A stretch of DNA of 64,000 nucleotides from Hansschlegelia beijingensis (GCF_014196425.1 NZ_JACIDR010000005.1:62001-126000); one strand, 5' to 3'; shown: positions 17,242-26,491, counted from the first letter of the stretch. A program made the numbers and translations. Notes: generated by a model from the sequence alone, not told the origin.

Positions 17242-17259
17242 CTGTCACGAAGGTGTAAT
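17242..17259 (+). promoter_or_regulatory. Pho-box-like site upstream of phnC
   Basis: CTGTCAC, four bases, then GTGTAAT: two heptamers eleven bases apart, matching the PhoB half-site CTGTCAT at six and five of seven positions. It lies 83 bases before the phnC ATG. PhoB control of phosphonate uptake genes under phosphate starvation is well established. The remainder of the 325-base gap shows nothing else I can interpret. Confidence 0.5.
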
Positions 17260-17341
17260 ACAGCAGCGCTAACCAAGATCTCACAAACCTGGCGCAGCGC
17301 TTGATCGCCGCTCTGCAAGTCACTCCGGCTCCGGGATCGAA

Positions 17342-18154
17342 ATGCTCGAACTCAATGGCCTGACACGACGATACGGGAGCAACCTCGCCGTCGCGGACGT
17401 GGACCTCAAGGTCGAGATGGGGGCCTTCGTCGGCGTGATCGGACGCTCCGGCGCCGGGAAATCCACTCTTCTTCGGATGATCAACCGGCTCAGCGCGCCC
17501 TCGGCGGGGACGATCCGCTTCGACGGTCGCGACGTCGGGGCGCTCAAGGGCGCGGCGCTTCGCGCCTGGCGCGCCGACTGCGCGATGATCTTCCAGCAGT
17601 TCAACCTCATCGGACGGCTCGACGTGCTGACGAACGTGCTGATGGGCCGGCTCAGCCACGCCTCCGCGATGCGTTCGCTGCTGCGCCTGTGGTCGGACGT
17701 GGACCGCGCGATCGCGTTCGTGGCTCTCGAGCAGTTCGACATCGCGCATCTCGCCTCCGAGCGCGCGGAGAACCTCTCCGGCGGCCAGCAGCAGCGCGTC
17801 GCCATCGCCCGGGCGCTGGTCCAGGAGCCGCAGATCATCCTCGCCGACGAGCCGATCGCGTCGCTCGACCCGCGCAACACCCGCGTCGTGATGGACGCGC
17901 TGGGCGCCATCAACCGGCGCTACGGCATCACCGTGCTCTGCAACCTCCATTCACTCGACCTCGCCCGGAGCTACTGCGACCGGCTCGTCGGGATGGCGGC
18001 GGGGCGCGTGGTGTTCGACGGCGCGCCCCGGGATCTCACCGACGACGTCGCCCGCGCGCTCTACGGCATCGAAGCCGATGACGCGGCGGGCGAGCGGCAG
18101 GCGGCTCCGGAACCGCGGTCCCCCGCCCTGGCGCGAGCCGTGGCGGTCGCCTGA
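17342..18154 (+). CDS. phnC: Phosphonate ABC transporter, ATP-binding protein
   Basis: ATPase subunit of 270 residues. Walker A ([11 protein letters not shown]), the signature LSGGQQQR and Walker B (IILADEP) are intact, and the phosphonate-type segments [23 protein letters not shown] and the closing D-loop/His region ([13 protein letters not shown]) are typical of PhnC. It powers import through PhnE from the periplasmic binding protein PhnD. It is the first gene of phnCDEE, 48 bases before phnD, with a Pho-box-like site upstream. A tail of about 25 residues beyond the core is Ala/Arg/Glu-rich. Confidence 0.93.
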   Translation: MLELNGLTRRYGSNLAVADVDLKVEMGAFVGVIGRSGAGKSTLLRMINRLSAPSAGTIRFDGRDVGALKGAALRAWRADCAMIFQQFNLIGRLDVLTNVLMGRLSHASAMRSLLRLWSDVDRAIAFVALEQFDIAHLASERAENLSGGQQQRVAIARALVQEPQIILADEPIASLDPRNTRVVMDALGAINRRYGITVLCNLHSLDLARSYCDRLVGMAAGRVVFDGAPRDLTDDVARALYGIEADDAAGERQAAPEPRSPALARAVAVA

Positions 18155-18202
18155 GCCCATCCATCCGGCTTGGCCGGCGGCTTTCATGACGAGGACAATC
18201 CG

Positions 18203-19135
18203 ATGCTCAACCGCAGAACCCTGATCGCGGCCGCGCTCGCGGCGGGCGTCATGGCGCCGCCCGCAGCCCAGGCGCAGGGCTGGAAGGAGAAATATCCCGA
18301 GCTCACCTTCGCCGCGATCCCGACCGAGAACCCGTCGGTCACGACGGACCGCTACAGCAAGCTCGCCGACTACCTGTCCAAAGAGCTTGGCGTGAAGGTC
18401 GACTTTCGCATCGCCAACGACTACGCGGCGATCATCGAGGGCCAGCGCGCCGGCAACATCCAGATCGCCTATTACGGCCCTGCCTCCTACGCCCGCGCGC
18501 TGATGACCGGCGTCGAGACCGAGGCGATCACGCGGGCCCGCCGCAACAACGGCTCCACCGGCTACACCTCCGTGCTGCTGGTGCGCGCCGACAGCCCCTA
18601 TCGGACGCTCGAGGACCTCAAGGGCAAGACGCTCGCCCTGGTCGATCCGAACTCGACCTCGGGGAATAACGCGCCGCGCTTCTTCCTCGACAAGAAAGGC
18701 GTCAAGACCGACAGCTACTTCGGCAAGGTGTTCTTCGCCGGCAGCCACGAGAACGCGGTGCTGGCGCTGACCCAGGGCACGGCCGACGTCGCGGCGAACG
18801 CCTGGTACGCCGATACCGACACCCACGTCACCCGCATGGCCGAGAAGGGCATGCTCAAGGACGCCGCCGGCAAGCCGCTCACTCCTGACGACTTCCGCGT
18901 CGTGTTCCGCACCGATCTCCTGCCGGGCGATCCCTACGCAGTGCTGGCGAGCCTCCCGGCCGAGCTGAAGCAGGCGATCAAGCAGGCGATGCTCGACATG
19001 CCGAAGAAGGACGCGGCCGGCTTCAGAGCGCTCTCGGACGGCAAGGACATCGAGTTCGTGCCGACGGAAGCGAAGGAATATGACGGCGTCATCGAGATGC
19101 TGAAGTTCAACGACCGCGCCCGCAGGACCGGCTGA
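18203..19135 (+). CDS. phnD: Phosphonate ABC transporter, periplasmic binding protein
   Basis: Periplasmic phosphonate-binding protein of 310 residues. A signal peptide (LNRRTLIAAALAAGVMAPPAAQAQ) is cleaved after AQA. The mature part has the PhnD features: the AAIPTENPSVTTDRY opening strand, an IAYYGPASYARAL segment lining the pocket, and the LVDPNSTSGNNAPR loop that contacts the phosphonate group. The ATG follows GAGGA at seven bases. It should deliver AEP or a related phosphonate to the PhnE permeases. Confidence 0.93.
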   Translation: MLNRRTLIAAALAAGVMAPPAAQAQGWKEKYPELTFAAIPTENPSVTTDRYSKLADYLSKELGVKVDFRIANDYAAIIEGQRAGNIQIAYYGPASYARALMTGVETEAITRARRNNGSTGYTSVLLVRADSPYRTLEDLKGKTLALVDPNSTSGNNAPRFFLDKKGVKTDSYFGKVFFAGSHENAVLALTQGTADVAANAWYADTDTHVTRMAEKGMLKDAAGKPLTPDDFRVVFRTDLLPGDPYAVLASLPAELKQAIKQAMLDMPKKDAAGFRALSDGKDIEFVPTEAKEYDGVIEMLKFNDRARRTG

Positions 19136-19160
19136 CGCCCCCAGCCCGGGACCCGAGATC

Positions 19161-20054
19161 ATGACGGACCGCGTCCCCGTCGCGCCGAGCCTTCCGGGCG
19201 GTCAGGCTCAGGCTCTGCTCGCCGGCTACGACCGCGCGCTCGCGGCGCGGCGGGGGCGCAGCCTGACCGCGCTCGGCGTGGTTCTCGGCTGCGCCCTGCT
19301 CTCCGCATGGGCCGCGGAGGTGCGGCCGGGCGACCTCGCCGCCAACCTGTATCGCTTCACGAGCTACATCGGCCGCATCACCCCGACGCTGACCTGGGCG
19401 AACCTCTTCGGGGACCTGGCCGAGTGGTACTGGAACGTCGGTCTCTGGACGCGGCTCCTCGTGGAGACGCTGCTGATCGCCTATGTGGGCACGCTGGTCG
19501 GCGGGGCGATCGCCGTCTGCCTTTGCTTCACGGCTTCCGGAAATCTCGGCGAGATCGCCTGGGCGCGCTTCGCCGTGCGGCGCGTGCTGGAGTTCCTGCG
19601 CACCGTGCCGGAGGTCGTGTTCGCGCTGCTCTTCGTCATCGCGTTCGGGCTCGGGCCGATGGCGGGCGTGATCGCCATCGCGCTTCACACCGCCGGGGCG
19701 CTCGGAAAACTGTTCTTCGAGATCGTCGAGAACATCGACATGAAGCCGGTGGAGGGCGTCCGCTCCTCCGGGGGCTCGTGGCTCCACGCGGTGCGCTTCG
19801 CGGCGCTGCCCCAGGTGGCGGCCGGCTTCGCCTCCTACGCCCTGCTCCGGTTCGAGATCAACGTGCGCGGGGCCTCGGTGATGGGCTTCGTCGGCGCAGG
19901 CGGCATCGGCCAGGAGCTGATCTCCGCCATCCGGCAGTTCTACTACCCGGACGTCAGCGCGATCCTGCTGATGATCATCGCGACCGTGTTCGTGATCGAC
20001 ATTGCGGACGAACGAATCCGCCACCGGCTGGCCGCCGTGGAGAGCCCGAAATGA
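19161..20054 (+). CDS. phnE: Phosphonate ABC transporter permease (first PhnE)
   Basis: Inner-membrane permease of 297 residues with about six hydrophobic segments. The binding-protein-dependent transport motif in the cytoplasmic loop is present (EGVRSSGGSWLHAVRFAALPQV), which docks on PhnC. It precedes a second, diverged PhnE and overlaps its start by four bases (ATGA), so the membrane part is probably a heterodimer. Confidence 0.92.
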   Translation: MTDRVPVAPSLPGGQAQALLAGYDRALAARRGRSLTALGVVLGCALLSAWAAEVRPGDLAANLYRFTSYIGRITPTLTWANLFGDLAEWYWNVGLWTRLLVETLLIAYVGTLVGGAIAVCLCFTASGNLGEIAWARFAVRRVLEFLRTVPEVVFALLFVIAFGLGPMAGVIAIALHTAGALGKLFFEIVENIDMKPVEGVRSSGGSWLHAVRFAALPQVAAGFASYALLRFEINVRGASVMGFVGAGGIGQELISAIRQFYYPDVSAILLMIIATVFVIDIADERIRHRLAAVESPK

Positions 20055-20923
20055 AAGGCCCCGTTCCGAGCGTCCGCGCCGACGCGGTCGCGGACATGGC
20101 GCGGCTGATGGCGGCCTATCCGGCCGGCTTCGGCAACCGCCGACGCGCCGCCGGCCTCCTGCTGCTCGCCGCCGCCGTCGGTCTCTTCACCGGCTTCGCG
20201 ATGTGGCGGCTCGATTTCTCGCTCGCGCGCATCCTGTCCGGGCTCGGAAGGCTCGCCGACTTCTCGCTGATGATGTTTCCCCCGTCGGCGGGCGGGCGCT
20301 TCTGGATCTATCTGCAGTCGCTCGGAGAGACGGTCGCGATCGCCTTCCTCGGCACCCTGAGCGCGGCGCTGCTCGCGTTCCCCTTCTCCTTCCTCGCGGC
20401 CAAGAACGTCATCCCCAACGTGTTCGTGCATTTCGGCGCCCGGCGCGTCCTCGACGTGATCCGCGGGGTCGACACGCTGATCTGGGCGCTGCTGTGGGTG
20501 AGCGTCGTCGGCCTCGGGCCCTTCGCCGGCCTGCTCGCCATCGCCTGCTCGGATTTCGGCGCGCTCGGCAAGCTGTTCTCGGAGGCGATCGAGACCGCCG
20601 ACCGCAGGCCGGTGGACGGCGTCGCGTCGTCCGGCGGAAGCCGTATGCAGCAGGTGCGGTTCGGCGTCCTGCCGCAGGTGCTGCCGGTGATCGGCGGCCA
20701 GTGCCTCTACTATTTCGAGTCGAACACCCGCTCGGCGACCATCATCGGCATCGTGGGCGCAGGCGGGATCGGCGTGCATCTCGCCGAGCAGATCCGCGTG
20801 CTGAACCTGCAGGACGTCTCGTTCCTGGTGCTGATGATCCTGGCGGCGGTGACGGTGATCGACGTCGTCTCGACGCGGTTGCGCACGGCGCTCGTGGGCC
20901 GCAGGGCGGCGCCGCTCGGATGA
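20051..20923 (+). CDS. phnE: Phosphonate ABC transporter permease (second PhnE)
   Basis: Second permease subunit of 290 residues, starting at the ATG that overlaps the previous stop. It has about six membrane segments and the coupling-loop motif DGVASSGGSRMQQVRFGVLP. It shares the GAGGIG element with its partner but differs elsewhere, so it is a paralogue rather than a recent duplication. Tandem phnE genes are common in rhizobial phosphonate loci. It converges on rppH. Confidence 0.92.
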   Translation: MKGPVPSVRADAVADMARLMAAYPAGFGNRRRAAGLLLLAAAVGLFTGFAMWRLDFSLARILSGLGRLADFSLMMFPPSAGGRFWIYLQSLGETVAIAFLGTLSAALLAFPFSFLAAKNVIPNVFVHFGARRVLDVIRGVDTLIWALLWVSVVGLGPFAGLLAIACSDFGALGKLFSEAIETADRRPVDGVASSGGSRMQQVRFGVLPQVLPVIGGQCLYYFESNTRSATIIGIVGAGGIGVHLAEQIRVLNLQDVSFLVLMILAAVTVIDVVSTRLRTALVGRRAAPLG

Positions 20924-20988
20924 TCCGCCTGGCCGGAACGCACGCCCTGGACCGAACTCCGCGGCCTCAAGGCGTTGCGGGCGGGCGT

Positions 20989-21513
20989 TCAGGCCGCGAA
21001 GCGCCGGAACGCTCGTCCGATCTCGGCGTAAACCGCCCGCTTGAACGGCACGACCAGCTCGACCGCCGTCTCCAGCCTCTCCCAGCGCCAGTCGGAGAAC
21101 TCCTGCGGGACGCCGGCCGGGGACCGCGTGACGTCGATCTCGTCGTCCGTTCCCTCGAAGCGCATCGCGAACCAGCGCTGCCGCTGGCCCCGGAAGCGCG
21201 ACAGCCTGTGGGGCGGACCGTCATAGGGCGGGAAGTCATAGCTCAGCGTCTCGGGATGAACGGCGAGCAGCGACGCCCGGGTCACGCCGGTCTCCTCCGC
21301 GAGCTCGCGCCAGGCGGCCGCCTCCGGAGTTTCTCCCGGATCGATCCCGCCCTGCGGCATCTGCCACTCATGGCCGGGCGAGATGGTCTCCGGGCCGTCG
21401 TCGCCGATCCGCCGCGCGATCAGCACAAGGCCGCGGGCGCTGAACAGCGCCACCCCGACATTGGGGCGGTAGGCGCGATCGCCCCGCCCGCCATCATGCT
21501 CCTGCAGCGCCAT
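20989..21513 (-). CDS. rppH: Nudix hydrolase, RNA pyrophosphohydrolase
   Basis: Nudix protein of 174 residues. The full Nudix box is readable from GGIDPGETPEAAAWREL to AEETGV, preceded by the RppH signature YRPNVGVALFS and WQMPQGG. RppH removes pyrophosphate from 5'-triphosphorylated RNA and so starts mRNA decay; in alphaproteobacteria the family also covers (di)nucleoside polyphosphate hydrolases. It lies on the opposite strand between phnE and phnW and has no evident link to phosphonates. Confidence 0.9.
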   Translation of the reverse strand: MALQEHDGGRGDRAYRPNVGVALFSARGLVLIARRIGDDGPETISPGHEWQMPQGGIDPGETPEAAAWRELAEETGVTRASLLAVHPETLSYDFPPYDGPPHRLSRFRGQRQRWFAMRFEGTDDEIDVTRSPAGVPQEFSDWRWERLETAVELVVPFKRAVYAEIGRAFRRFAA

Positions 21514-21648
21514 GGCGCTCCCTGTCAGCCCAGCGTCGCCCGCCTGTGGCGGTCCGTCATGCCAGCCGCCTGGACGACGCGTCCAGCCCGGCGCATCTCT
21601 TCACGTTCCCGTCGCCCCGTCGCGCCCTCTCCTGCCGCGAGTGTCCCG

Positions 21649-22791
21649 ATGTCCTCAACCAAACCCGCATCCTCGACGACAGGCGATCCGCTTCTTCTGA
21701 CGCCCGGTCCGCTGACGACCTCCCGCTCGGTGAAGGAGGCCATGGTTCACGACTGGGGCTCGCGCGACGCCCGCTTCATCGCGATCAACAGGGCGGTGCT
21801 CGAAACTCTTCCGCGGGTGATCCTCGGCGAAGGCGCGTTCGTCGCCGTGCCGATGCAGGGCTCCGGCACCTTCGCGATCGAGGCGATGCTGACGAGCTTC
21901 GTGCCGCGCGACGGCAAGGCGCTGGTGCTCGTGAACGGCGCCTATGGCCGCCGCGCCAGGACGATCCTCGACATCGCGGGGCGCGCCAGCGTGGTCTACG
22001 AGACGACGGAGGACGTTCCGCCGGAGCCCGGCGAGATCGACGCGATGCTCGCGGCCGACGCGGCGATCACACACGTCTTCATCGTCCACTGCGAGACCAC
22101 GAGCGGCATCCGCAATCCGGTCGAGGCGGTGGCGGCGGTGGTGGAGCGCCACGGCCGGCGCCTGCTGATCGACGCCATGAGCGCGTTCGGCGCGCTGGAG
22201 CTCGACGCCCGCGAGGTCGCCTTCGACGCCGTCGCGGCCTCCTCGAACAAGTGCCTCCAGGGCGTGCCGGGGCTCGGCTTCGTGCTGGCGCGCAAGTCCG
22301 CGCTGGAGGCGACGAAGGGAAACGCGACCACGCTGACGCTCGACCTGTTCGACCAGCACCAGGCGCTGTCCAGCAGCGGCCAGTACCGGTTCACGCCGCC
22401 GATCCACGTCATCGCGGCGCTGCATCAGGCGCTCGAGGAATTCTGGGCCGAAGGCGGAACCGCGGGGCGCGGCCGGCGATACGCCGAGAACGCCCGCATC
22501 CTGATCCAAGGGATGGGCAGGCTCGGCTTCCGGACGCTGCTTCCGGAGACCCTGCAAGCGCCGATCATCGTCACCTTCCGGACGCCGGAGCACGAGCGCT
22601 TCGTGTTCCAGCGCTTCTACGACGCGCTGAGGGACCGGGGCTTCGTGATCTACCCCGGCAAGCTGACCGTCGCCGACACCTTCCGTGTCGGCTGCATCGG
22701 CGAACTCCATGCGGCCGACATGGCGGCCTTCGTCGCCGCCGTGAAGGACACGCTCCTGGAAATGGGAGCGGGGCTGAGGACCGCGGCCTGA
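21649..22791 (+). CDS. phnW: 2-Aminoethylphosphonate–pyruvate transaminase
   Basis: PLP-dependent class V aminotransferase of 380 residues. It transfers the amino group of AEP to pyruvate, giving phosphonoacetaldehyde and alanine. It begins LLLTPGPLTTSRSVKEAM and has PLP-binding D175 (LLIDAMSAFG) and the Schiff-base lysine K201 (ASSNKCLQG). C-terminal PGKLTVADTFRVGCIG is typical of PhnW. It supplies the substrate for PhnY. The chosen ATG gives the usual family length; the ribosome-binding site is weak. It stands alone after rppH, so its promoter may differ from that of phnCDEE. Confidence 0.95.
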   Translation: MSSTKPASSTTGDPLLLTPGPLTTSRSVKEAMVHDWGSRDARFIAINRAVLETLPRVILGEGAFVAVPMQGSGTFAIEAMLTSFVPRDGKALVLVNGAYGRRARTILDIAGRASVVYETTEDVPPEPGEIDAMLAADAAITHVFIVHCETTSGIRNPVEAVAAVVERHGRRLLIDAMSAFGALELDAREVAFDAVAASSNKCLQGVPGLGFVLARKSALEATKGNATTLTLDLFDQHQALSSSGQYRFTPPIHVIAALHQALEEFWAEGGTAGRGRRYAENARILIQGMGRLGFRTLLPETLQAPIIVTFRTPEHERFVFQRFYDALRDRGFVIYPGKLTVADTFRVGCIGELHAADMAAFVAAVKDTLLEMGAGLRTAA

Positions 22792-22916
22792 CATGACATC
22801 GAGGACGGGCGGCTCTGCACGGCGCCGGCTGACCGCCATGCCGGAAGCAGCTATAACGGCTGCGGAATTCGCTCCGGACCTTCAGGCCTCGCGAATCCCG
22901 ACAGCCCGGAAGCACC

Positions 22917-24311
22917 GTGTTTCTCAGCGTCTTCGACATCTTCAAGATCGGCGTCGGGCCGTCGAGCTCGCACACGATGGGGCCGATGCTGGCCGCCGCG
23001 CGGTTTCTGGACGCCCTGCGGGGCGGCTCGCGACGCGCGCCGGGCGCCGGCGCCCCCGCCCGGCTGGAGGCAAGCCTGCATGGCAGCCTCGCCTATACGG
23101 GCAAGGGCCACGCGTCGGATCGCGCCGTCCTTCTCGGCCTGCTCGGCTTCAGCCCCGAAACGCTCGATCCGGACGAGGCCGAGCGGCGGCTGGCGGCGCT
23201 GGCCGACGCCTGCCGGATAGACGTCCCCGGGGTCGGCGCGCTGGAACTCGACCCGCAGCGCGGCGTGATCTTCGATTACGGCCCGCCCCTGCCCGGCCAC
23301 GCAAACGGCCTTGTGTTCCGCGCCTTCGACGCCGCCGGCGGTCTCTGCTTCACGCAGACGTACTATTCGATCGGCGGCGGCTTCGTGATGACCGACCGCG
23401 AGATCGCTCAGGCCAAGATCGAGAGCGACGACGCTCGCGCGAGCCGGCCCTATCCGTTTGCGACCGCAGCGGAGATGCTTGCTATGGGCGAGGCGTCCGG
23501 CCTCGGCGTCGCCGCGATGAAGCGCGCCAACGAGATGGCGGCGGGCCATGGCGATCTGGACGCAGGGCTCGACCGGATCTGGTCGGTCATGGACCAGTGC
23601 ATCGACCGGGGCCTCGCGACTGACGGCGTGCTGCCCGGCGGCCTGAACGTCCGGCGCCGCGCCTGCGCGATACACCGGACGCTGCTCGCCGAACGGGGCA
23701 GCAACAGCGTGCAGCCGCACAGCGCCACCGAGTGGCTGCTCGTCTACGCGATGGCGGTGAACGAGGAGAACGCCGCGGGCGGCCGCATCGTCACCGCGCC
23801 GACCAACGGCGCCGCGGGCGTCACGCCGGCCGTCATCCGCTACTATCGCGACCACTGCGTCGGCGCCACCGCGCAGGGCGTGCGCGACTTCCTTCTCGTC
23901 GCGGCGGCGATCGGCGGGATCATCAAGACCAACGCGTCGATCTCCGGCGCGGAGGTCGGCTGCCAGGGTGAGGTCGGCTCGGCCGCCGCGATGGCCGCCG
24001 CCGGCCTCTGCGCTGCGCTCGGCGGCCGCAACGACCAGATCGAAAACGCCGCCGAGATCGCGCTCGAGCACCATCTCGGCATGACCTGCGATCCGGTGCG
24101 TGGCCTCGTGCAGGTTCCCTGCATCGAGCGGAACGGCATCGGCGCCGTGAAGGCCGTCGCCGCAGCCTCGCTCGCGCTGCGCGGCGACGGCTCCCACATC
24201 ATTCCGCTCGACGCCTGCATCGAAACCATGCGGCAGACAGGGCAGGACATGAGCCTCCGGTACAAGGAGACCTCTACCGGCGGCCTCGCGGTCAACCTGC
24301 CGGAGTGCTGA
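22917..24311 (+). CDS. sdaA: L-serine ammonia-lyase (single-chain, 4Fe-4S)
   Basis: Enzyme of 464 residues converting L-serine to pyruvate and ammonia. The beta domain comes first ([22 protein letters not shown]) and the alpha domain second, with [32 protein letters not shown] and [18 protein letters not shown] containing the cluster cysteines. GTG start. It follows phnW by 125 bases on the same strand. Pyruvate is the co-substrate of PhnW, so a metabolic link is conceivable, but the spacing does not prove co-transcription. Confidence 0.94.
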   Translation: MFLSVFDIFKIGVGPSSSHTMGPMLAAARFLDALRGGSRRAPGAGAPARLEASLHGSLAYTGKGHASDRAVLLGLLGFSPETLDPDEAERRLAALADACRIDVPGVGALELDPQRGVIFDYGPPLPGHANGLVFRAFDAAGGLCFTQTYYSIGGGFVMTDREIAQAKIESDDARASRPYPFATAAEMLAMGEASGLGVAAMKRANEMAAGHGDLDAGLDRIWSVMDQCIDRGLATDGVLPGGLNVRRRACAIHRTLLAERGSNSVQPHSATEWLLVYAMAVNEENAAGGRIVTAPTNGAAGVTPAVIRYYRDHCVGATAQGVRDFLLVAAAIGGIIKTNASISGAEVGCQGEVGSAAAMAAAGLCAALGGRNDQIENAAEIALEHHLGMTCDPVRGLVQVPCIERNGIGAVKAVAAASLALRGDGSHIIPLDACIETMRQTGQDMSLRYKETSTGGLAVNLPEC

Positions 24312-24372
24312 GCCCGGCTCCTATTGCGGCAGATCAAGGCAGGCGGTTCGGGACCAGCCTCAATTGCAGACG

Positions 24373-24392
24373 CGCGGCCTCCCCAGGCCGCG
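24373..24392 (+). promoter_or_regulatory. Short stable hairpin in the hsp20 leader
   Basis: CGCGGCCT and AGGCCGCG form a perfect eight-base stem with a CCCC loop, ending a few bases before the probable Shine-Dalgarno GCGAGGCG. Rhizobial small heat-shock genes often carry temperature-sensing leaders (ROSE elements). This one is not a recognisable ROSE sequence, so a thermosensor role is only a possibility. Confidence 0.3.
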
Positions 24393-24408
24393 GATGCGAG
24401 GCGAAGCC

Positions 24409-24903
24409 ATGTCAAAGGAACTTGTCGAGACGACGATGTCTCAGTTGGCCCCTGCGTCGACCCGCCGAAGCCTGCTGCGCGAGTTCGACCGGCTGCTCGA
24501 CCGGATGGGCTCCGCGATGGAGCTGCCGACGATGGAGCGCTTCTTCGAAGGCGCGCTCGGCCAGCCGGTGTTCGCGCCGGCCATAGAGGTCGCCGAGACC
24601 AAGGACGAGTACAAGCTGACCGCCGAAGTTCCGGGGCTCGATCCTTCCCAGGTCGACGTCTCGGTCGCCGGCGGAATGCTCGTCATCAAGGGAGAGAAGA
24701 AGCGCGAGGTCGACAAGAACGAAGCCGGACTGCAGTTCTCGGAGCGGTCTTTTGGCTCCTTCCGCCGCAGTTTCCGACTTCCGGACGATGTCGACGCCAG
24801 CGGGATCGAAGCTGATCACCGCAACGGAGTGCTGACCATCAGGCTGCCGAAGACCAGCGAGGCCAAGGAGCCGCAGAAGATCGAGGTCAAATCCGCGAGC
24901 TAA
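24409..24903 (+). CDS. Small heat-shock protein, Hsp20/alpha-crystallin family
   Basis: ATP-independent chaperone of 164 residues. Residues about 55–155 form the alpha-crystallin domain (PAIEVAETKDEYKLTAEVPGL to GVLTIRLPKT), with an N-terminal amphipathic arm. The C-terminal I-x-I/V-like tail motif is weak. It should bind unfolding proteins as oligomers. I start at the ATG after GCGAGGCGAAGCC; an in-frame ATG 45 bases earlier would translate the leader hairpin and is less likely. Confidence 0.9.
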   Translation: MSKELVETTMSQLAPASTRRSLLREFDRLLDRMGSAMELPTMERFFEGALGQPVFAPAIEVAETKDEYKLTAEVPGLDPSQVDVSVAGGMLVIKGEKKREVDKNEAGLQFSERSFGSFRRSFRLPDDVDASGIEADHRNGVLTIRLPKTSEAKEPQKIEVKSAS

Positions 24904-24932
24904 CCGGACGTCGGCCGCCCAGCCCGCAAGCG

Positions 24933-25637
24933 TCAGAGCCTCTCCCTGATCTCGCCGAGCCTTGCGATCTGGACGCCGCGGGCGTCGAAGTTCGCCGGAT
25001 CGAGCCATGCCTGGAAGGCCGCCCTGACCCGAGGCCATTCGTCGTCCACGATCGCGAACACCGCCGTGTCGCGGCTGCGTCCCCTGACGATCACGTTCTT
25101 CCTGAACACGCCCTCGGGCCGGAAGCCGAAGCGAAGCGCGGCGTCCCGGGCGGGCGCGTTCAGGGCGTCGCAGGTCCACTCGTAGCGTCGGTAACCCAGA
25201 TCCTCGAAGACGTGGCGGGCCATCAGATACATGGCCTCGGTCGCGCCGGAGGTGCGGGCGAGCAGCGGCGTGAACAGCACGCCGCCGATCCCGATCGAGC
25301 GATGCTCCGGCTCTATCCGCACATAGGAGGCGCGCCCGACGGTCCGGCCGGTCGCGGCGTCGCGGATCGCTAGGGTGACGGTCGAGAGCGATGCGGACGC
25401 CGCCGCGATGTCGGCCTGCAGCGCGGCCTCGTCCGCGAACGGCCCCGAAGGGAGATATCTGAACAGCGGCTCGGCCGACGGCCCGCTGATCTCGGGAAAG
25501 AGGTCGGCGGCGTCGCGTCTCGGGACAGTCGGACCGATGCGGACGTAGCGGCCCGACAGCGCCGACGGAGACGGCCGGCGAGCCGGCGTGTCCGGAACCG
25601 GCTGCCTGCGCTGGGGCGCCCTGCTCACAACGGGCAT
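24933..25637 (-). CDS. GNAT family N-acetyltransferase (RimJ/RimL-like)
   Basis: Protein of 234 residues with the GNAT fold: GRYVRIGPTVPRRDAADLFPE at the start, YVRIEPEHRSIGIGG near the acetyl-CoA site, and AMYLMARHVFEDLGYRRYEW with NAPARDAALRFGFRPEG in the C-terminal half. It resembles acetyltransferases of the RimL/succinyltransferase group; the substrate is unknown. Its ATG overlaps the end of the preceding winged-helix-like gene by 13 bases, so the two are probably co-translated. An upstream extension of the frame has no domain and runs inside that gene. Confidence 0.82.
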   Translation of the reverse strand: MPVVSRAPQRRQPVPDTPARRPSPSALSGRYVRIGPTVPRRDAADLFPEISGPSAEPLFRYLPSGPFADEAALQADIAAASASLSTVTLAIRDAATGRTVGRASYVRIEPEHRSIGIGGVLFTPLLARTSGATEAMYLMARHVFEDLGYRRYEWTCDALNAPARDAALRFGFRPEGVFRKNVIVRGRSRDTAVFAIVDDEWPRVRAAFQAWLDPANFDARGVQIARLGEIRERL

Positions 25638-26491
25638 GTGCGCACCATGAAACGACCCGCGTCGGCGCTGACCCGCGCGGAGCGAGGGTCCATCGTGATC
25701 ATCTTGCGCTTCTTGAGCTCTGCCAGGGAGCTCTCGACATGGGCCTCGCGGAGCCCCGTGAGGTCGACGATCTCGGCCCGGTTCGTGACGACGCTGTCCA
25801 CCTCGCCGCGGCGAAGAGCGCTCAGCAGCATGTAGACCTTCATCGCGCGAAGGCTGCTCGCCCGTCGACACGACAGCTTTCGCAGGCCGGCGATGCCGAC
25901 GGCCGACTCGCGGGCGGGCGCCCCGGCGTGATGGATGCTGCCGAACGTCGAGCCGAGGCCCCGGAGAACGTAGATGGTCCGGCCCGTCGACGCGTCCTGG
26001 TCCGTTTCGACAAGCCCTCGCGCCGACAGGAACTTCTTGGCGGCGACGACCAGCGGGCGGGAAAGGCCGGCGAGCGCGTTGAGTTCGTCATGCGTGATCT
26101 GCGCCGCGAACATGCGATCCGGCGCCATGAATCTTTCGCTATCCGCCGCAATGGCGATGGCCGCCAGGAGCTTCAGCGCCGCGGTCGAACGCCCGGCGCA
26201 GGCGAGGTCCTCGCGGAAAGCCCTCAGCCCGCCCTCAAGGATCCATCGGTTGGGAAGCGGCGACCAGCACGTGCGGGGCTGCGGCGGCTCAGGCCGCGCG
26301 ACGGGCTCGGCGCGGACGCGCGCCAGCCAGCCGGCGTCGACGGCCGCCTCGGTCAGCCCTACAGTCGGTGCATCGAGATCAGCCGCCGGCGCTCTGTCCA
26401 TCATCCGCACATCTCGCGACGCGAGGCGCGCGCGCGTTTCCGCCCGGTCTTCATTGCTCGGCAACGCGAGCAGCTTAACCACCAAAAGCAC
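25625..26491 (-). CDS. Unrecognised protein with two winged-helix-like segments
   Basis: Protein of 288 residues that I cannot assign. Two regions look like winged helices: about 125–165 (ITHDELNALAGLSRPLVVAAKKFL, then GLVETD and IYVLRG) and about 225–275 (VTNRAEIVDLTGLREAHVESSL, then MITMDP). The layout resembles replication-initiator or MarR-like DNA-binding proteins, but the central part matches nothing I know. It starts with GTG only 27 bases from the divergent ModE-like gene; an ATG pair thirty codons inside is an alternative start. Overlap with a GNAT gene suggests a two-gene unit. Confidence 0.6.
   Translation of the reverse strand: MLLVVKLLALPSNEDRAETRARLASRDVRMMDRAPAADLDAPTVGLTEAAVDAGWLARVRAEPVARPEPPQPRTCWSPLPNRWILEGGLRAFREDLACAGRSTAALKLLAAIAIAADSERFMAPDRMFAAQITHDELNALAGLSRPLVVAAKKFLSARGLVETDQDASTGRTIYVLRGLGSTFGSIHHAGAPARESAVGIAGLRKLSCRRASSLRAMKVYMLLSALRRGEVDSVVTNRAEIVDLTGLREAHVESSLAELKKRKMITMDPRSARVSADAGRFMVRTCPL

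Noticed and set aside
20989-21513. rppH as a component of the phosphonate system
   Set aside because: It is on the opposite strand with a full RNA pyrophosphohydrolase pattern; position alone does not support a role.
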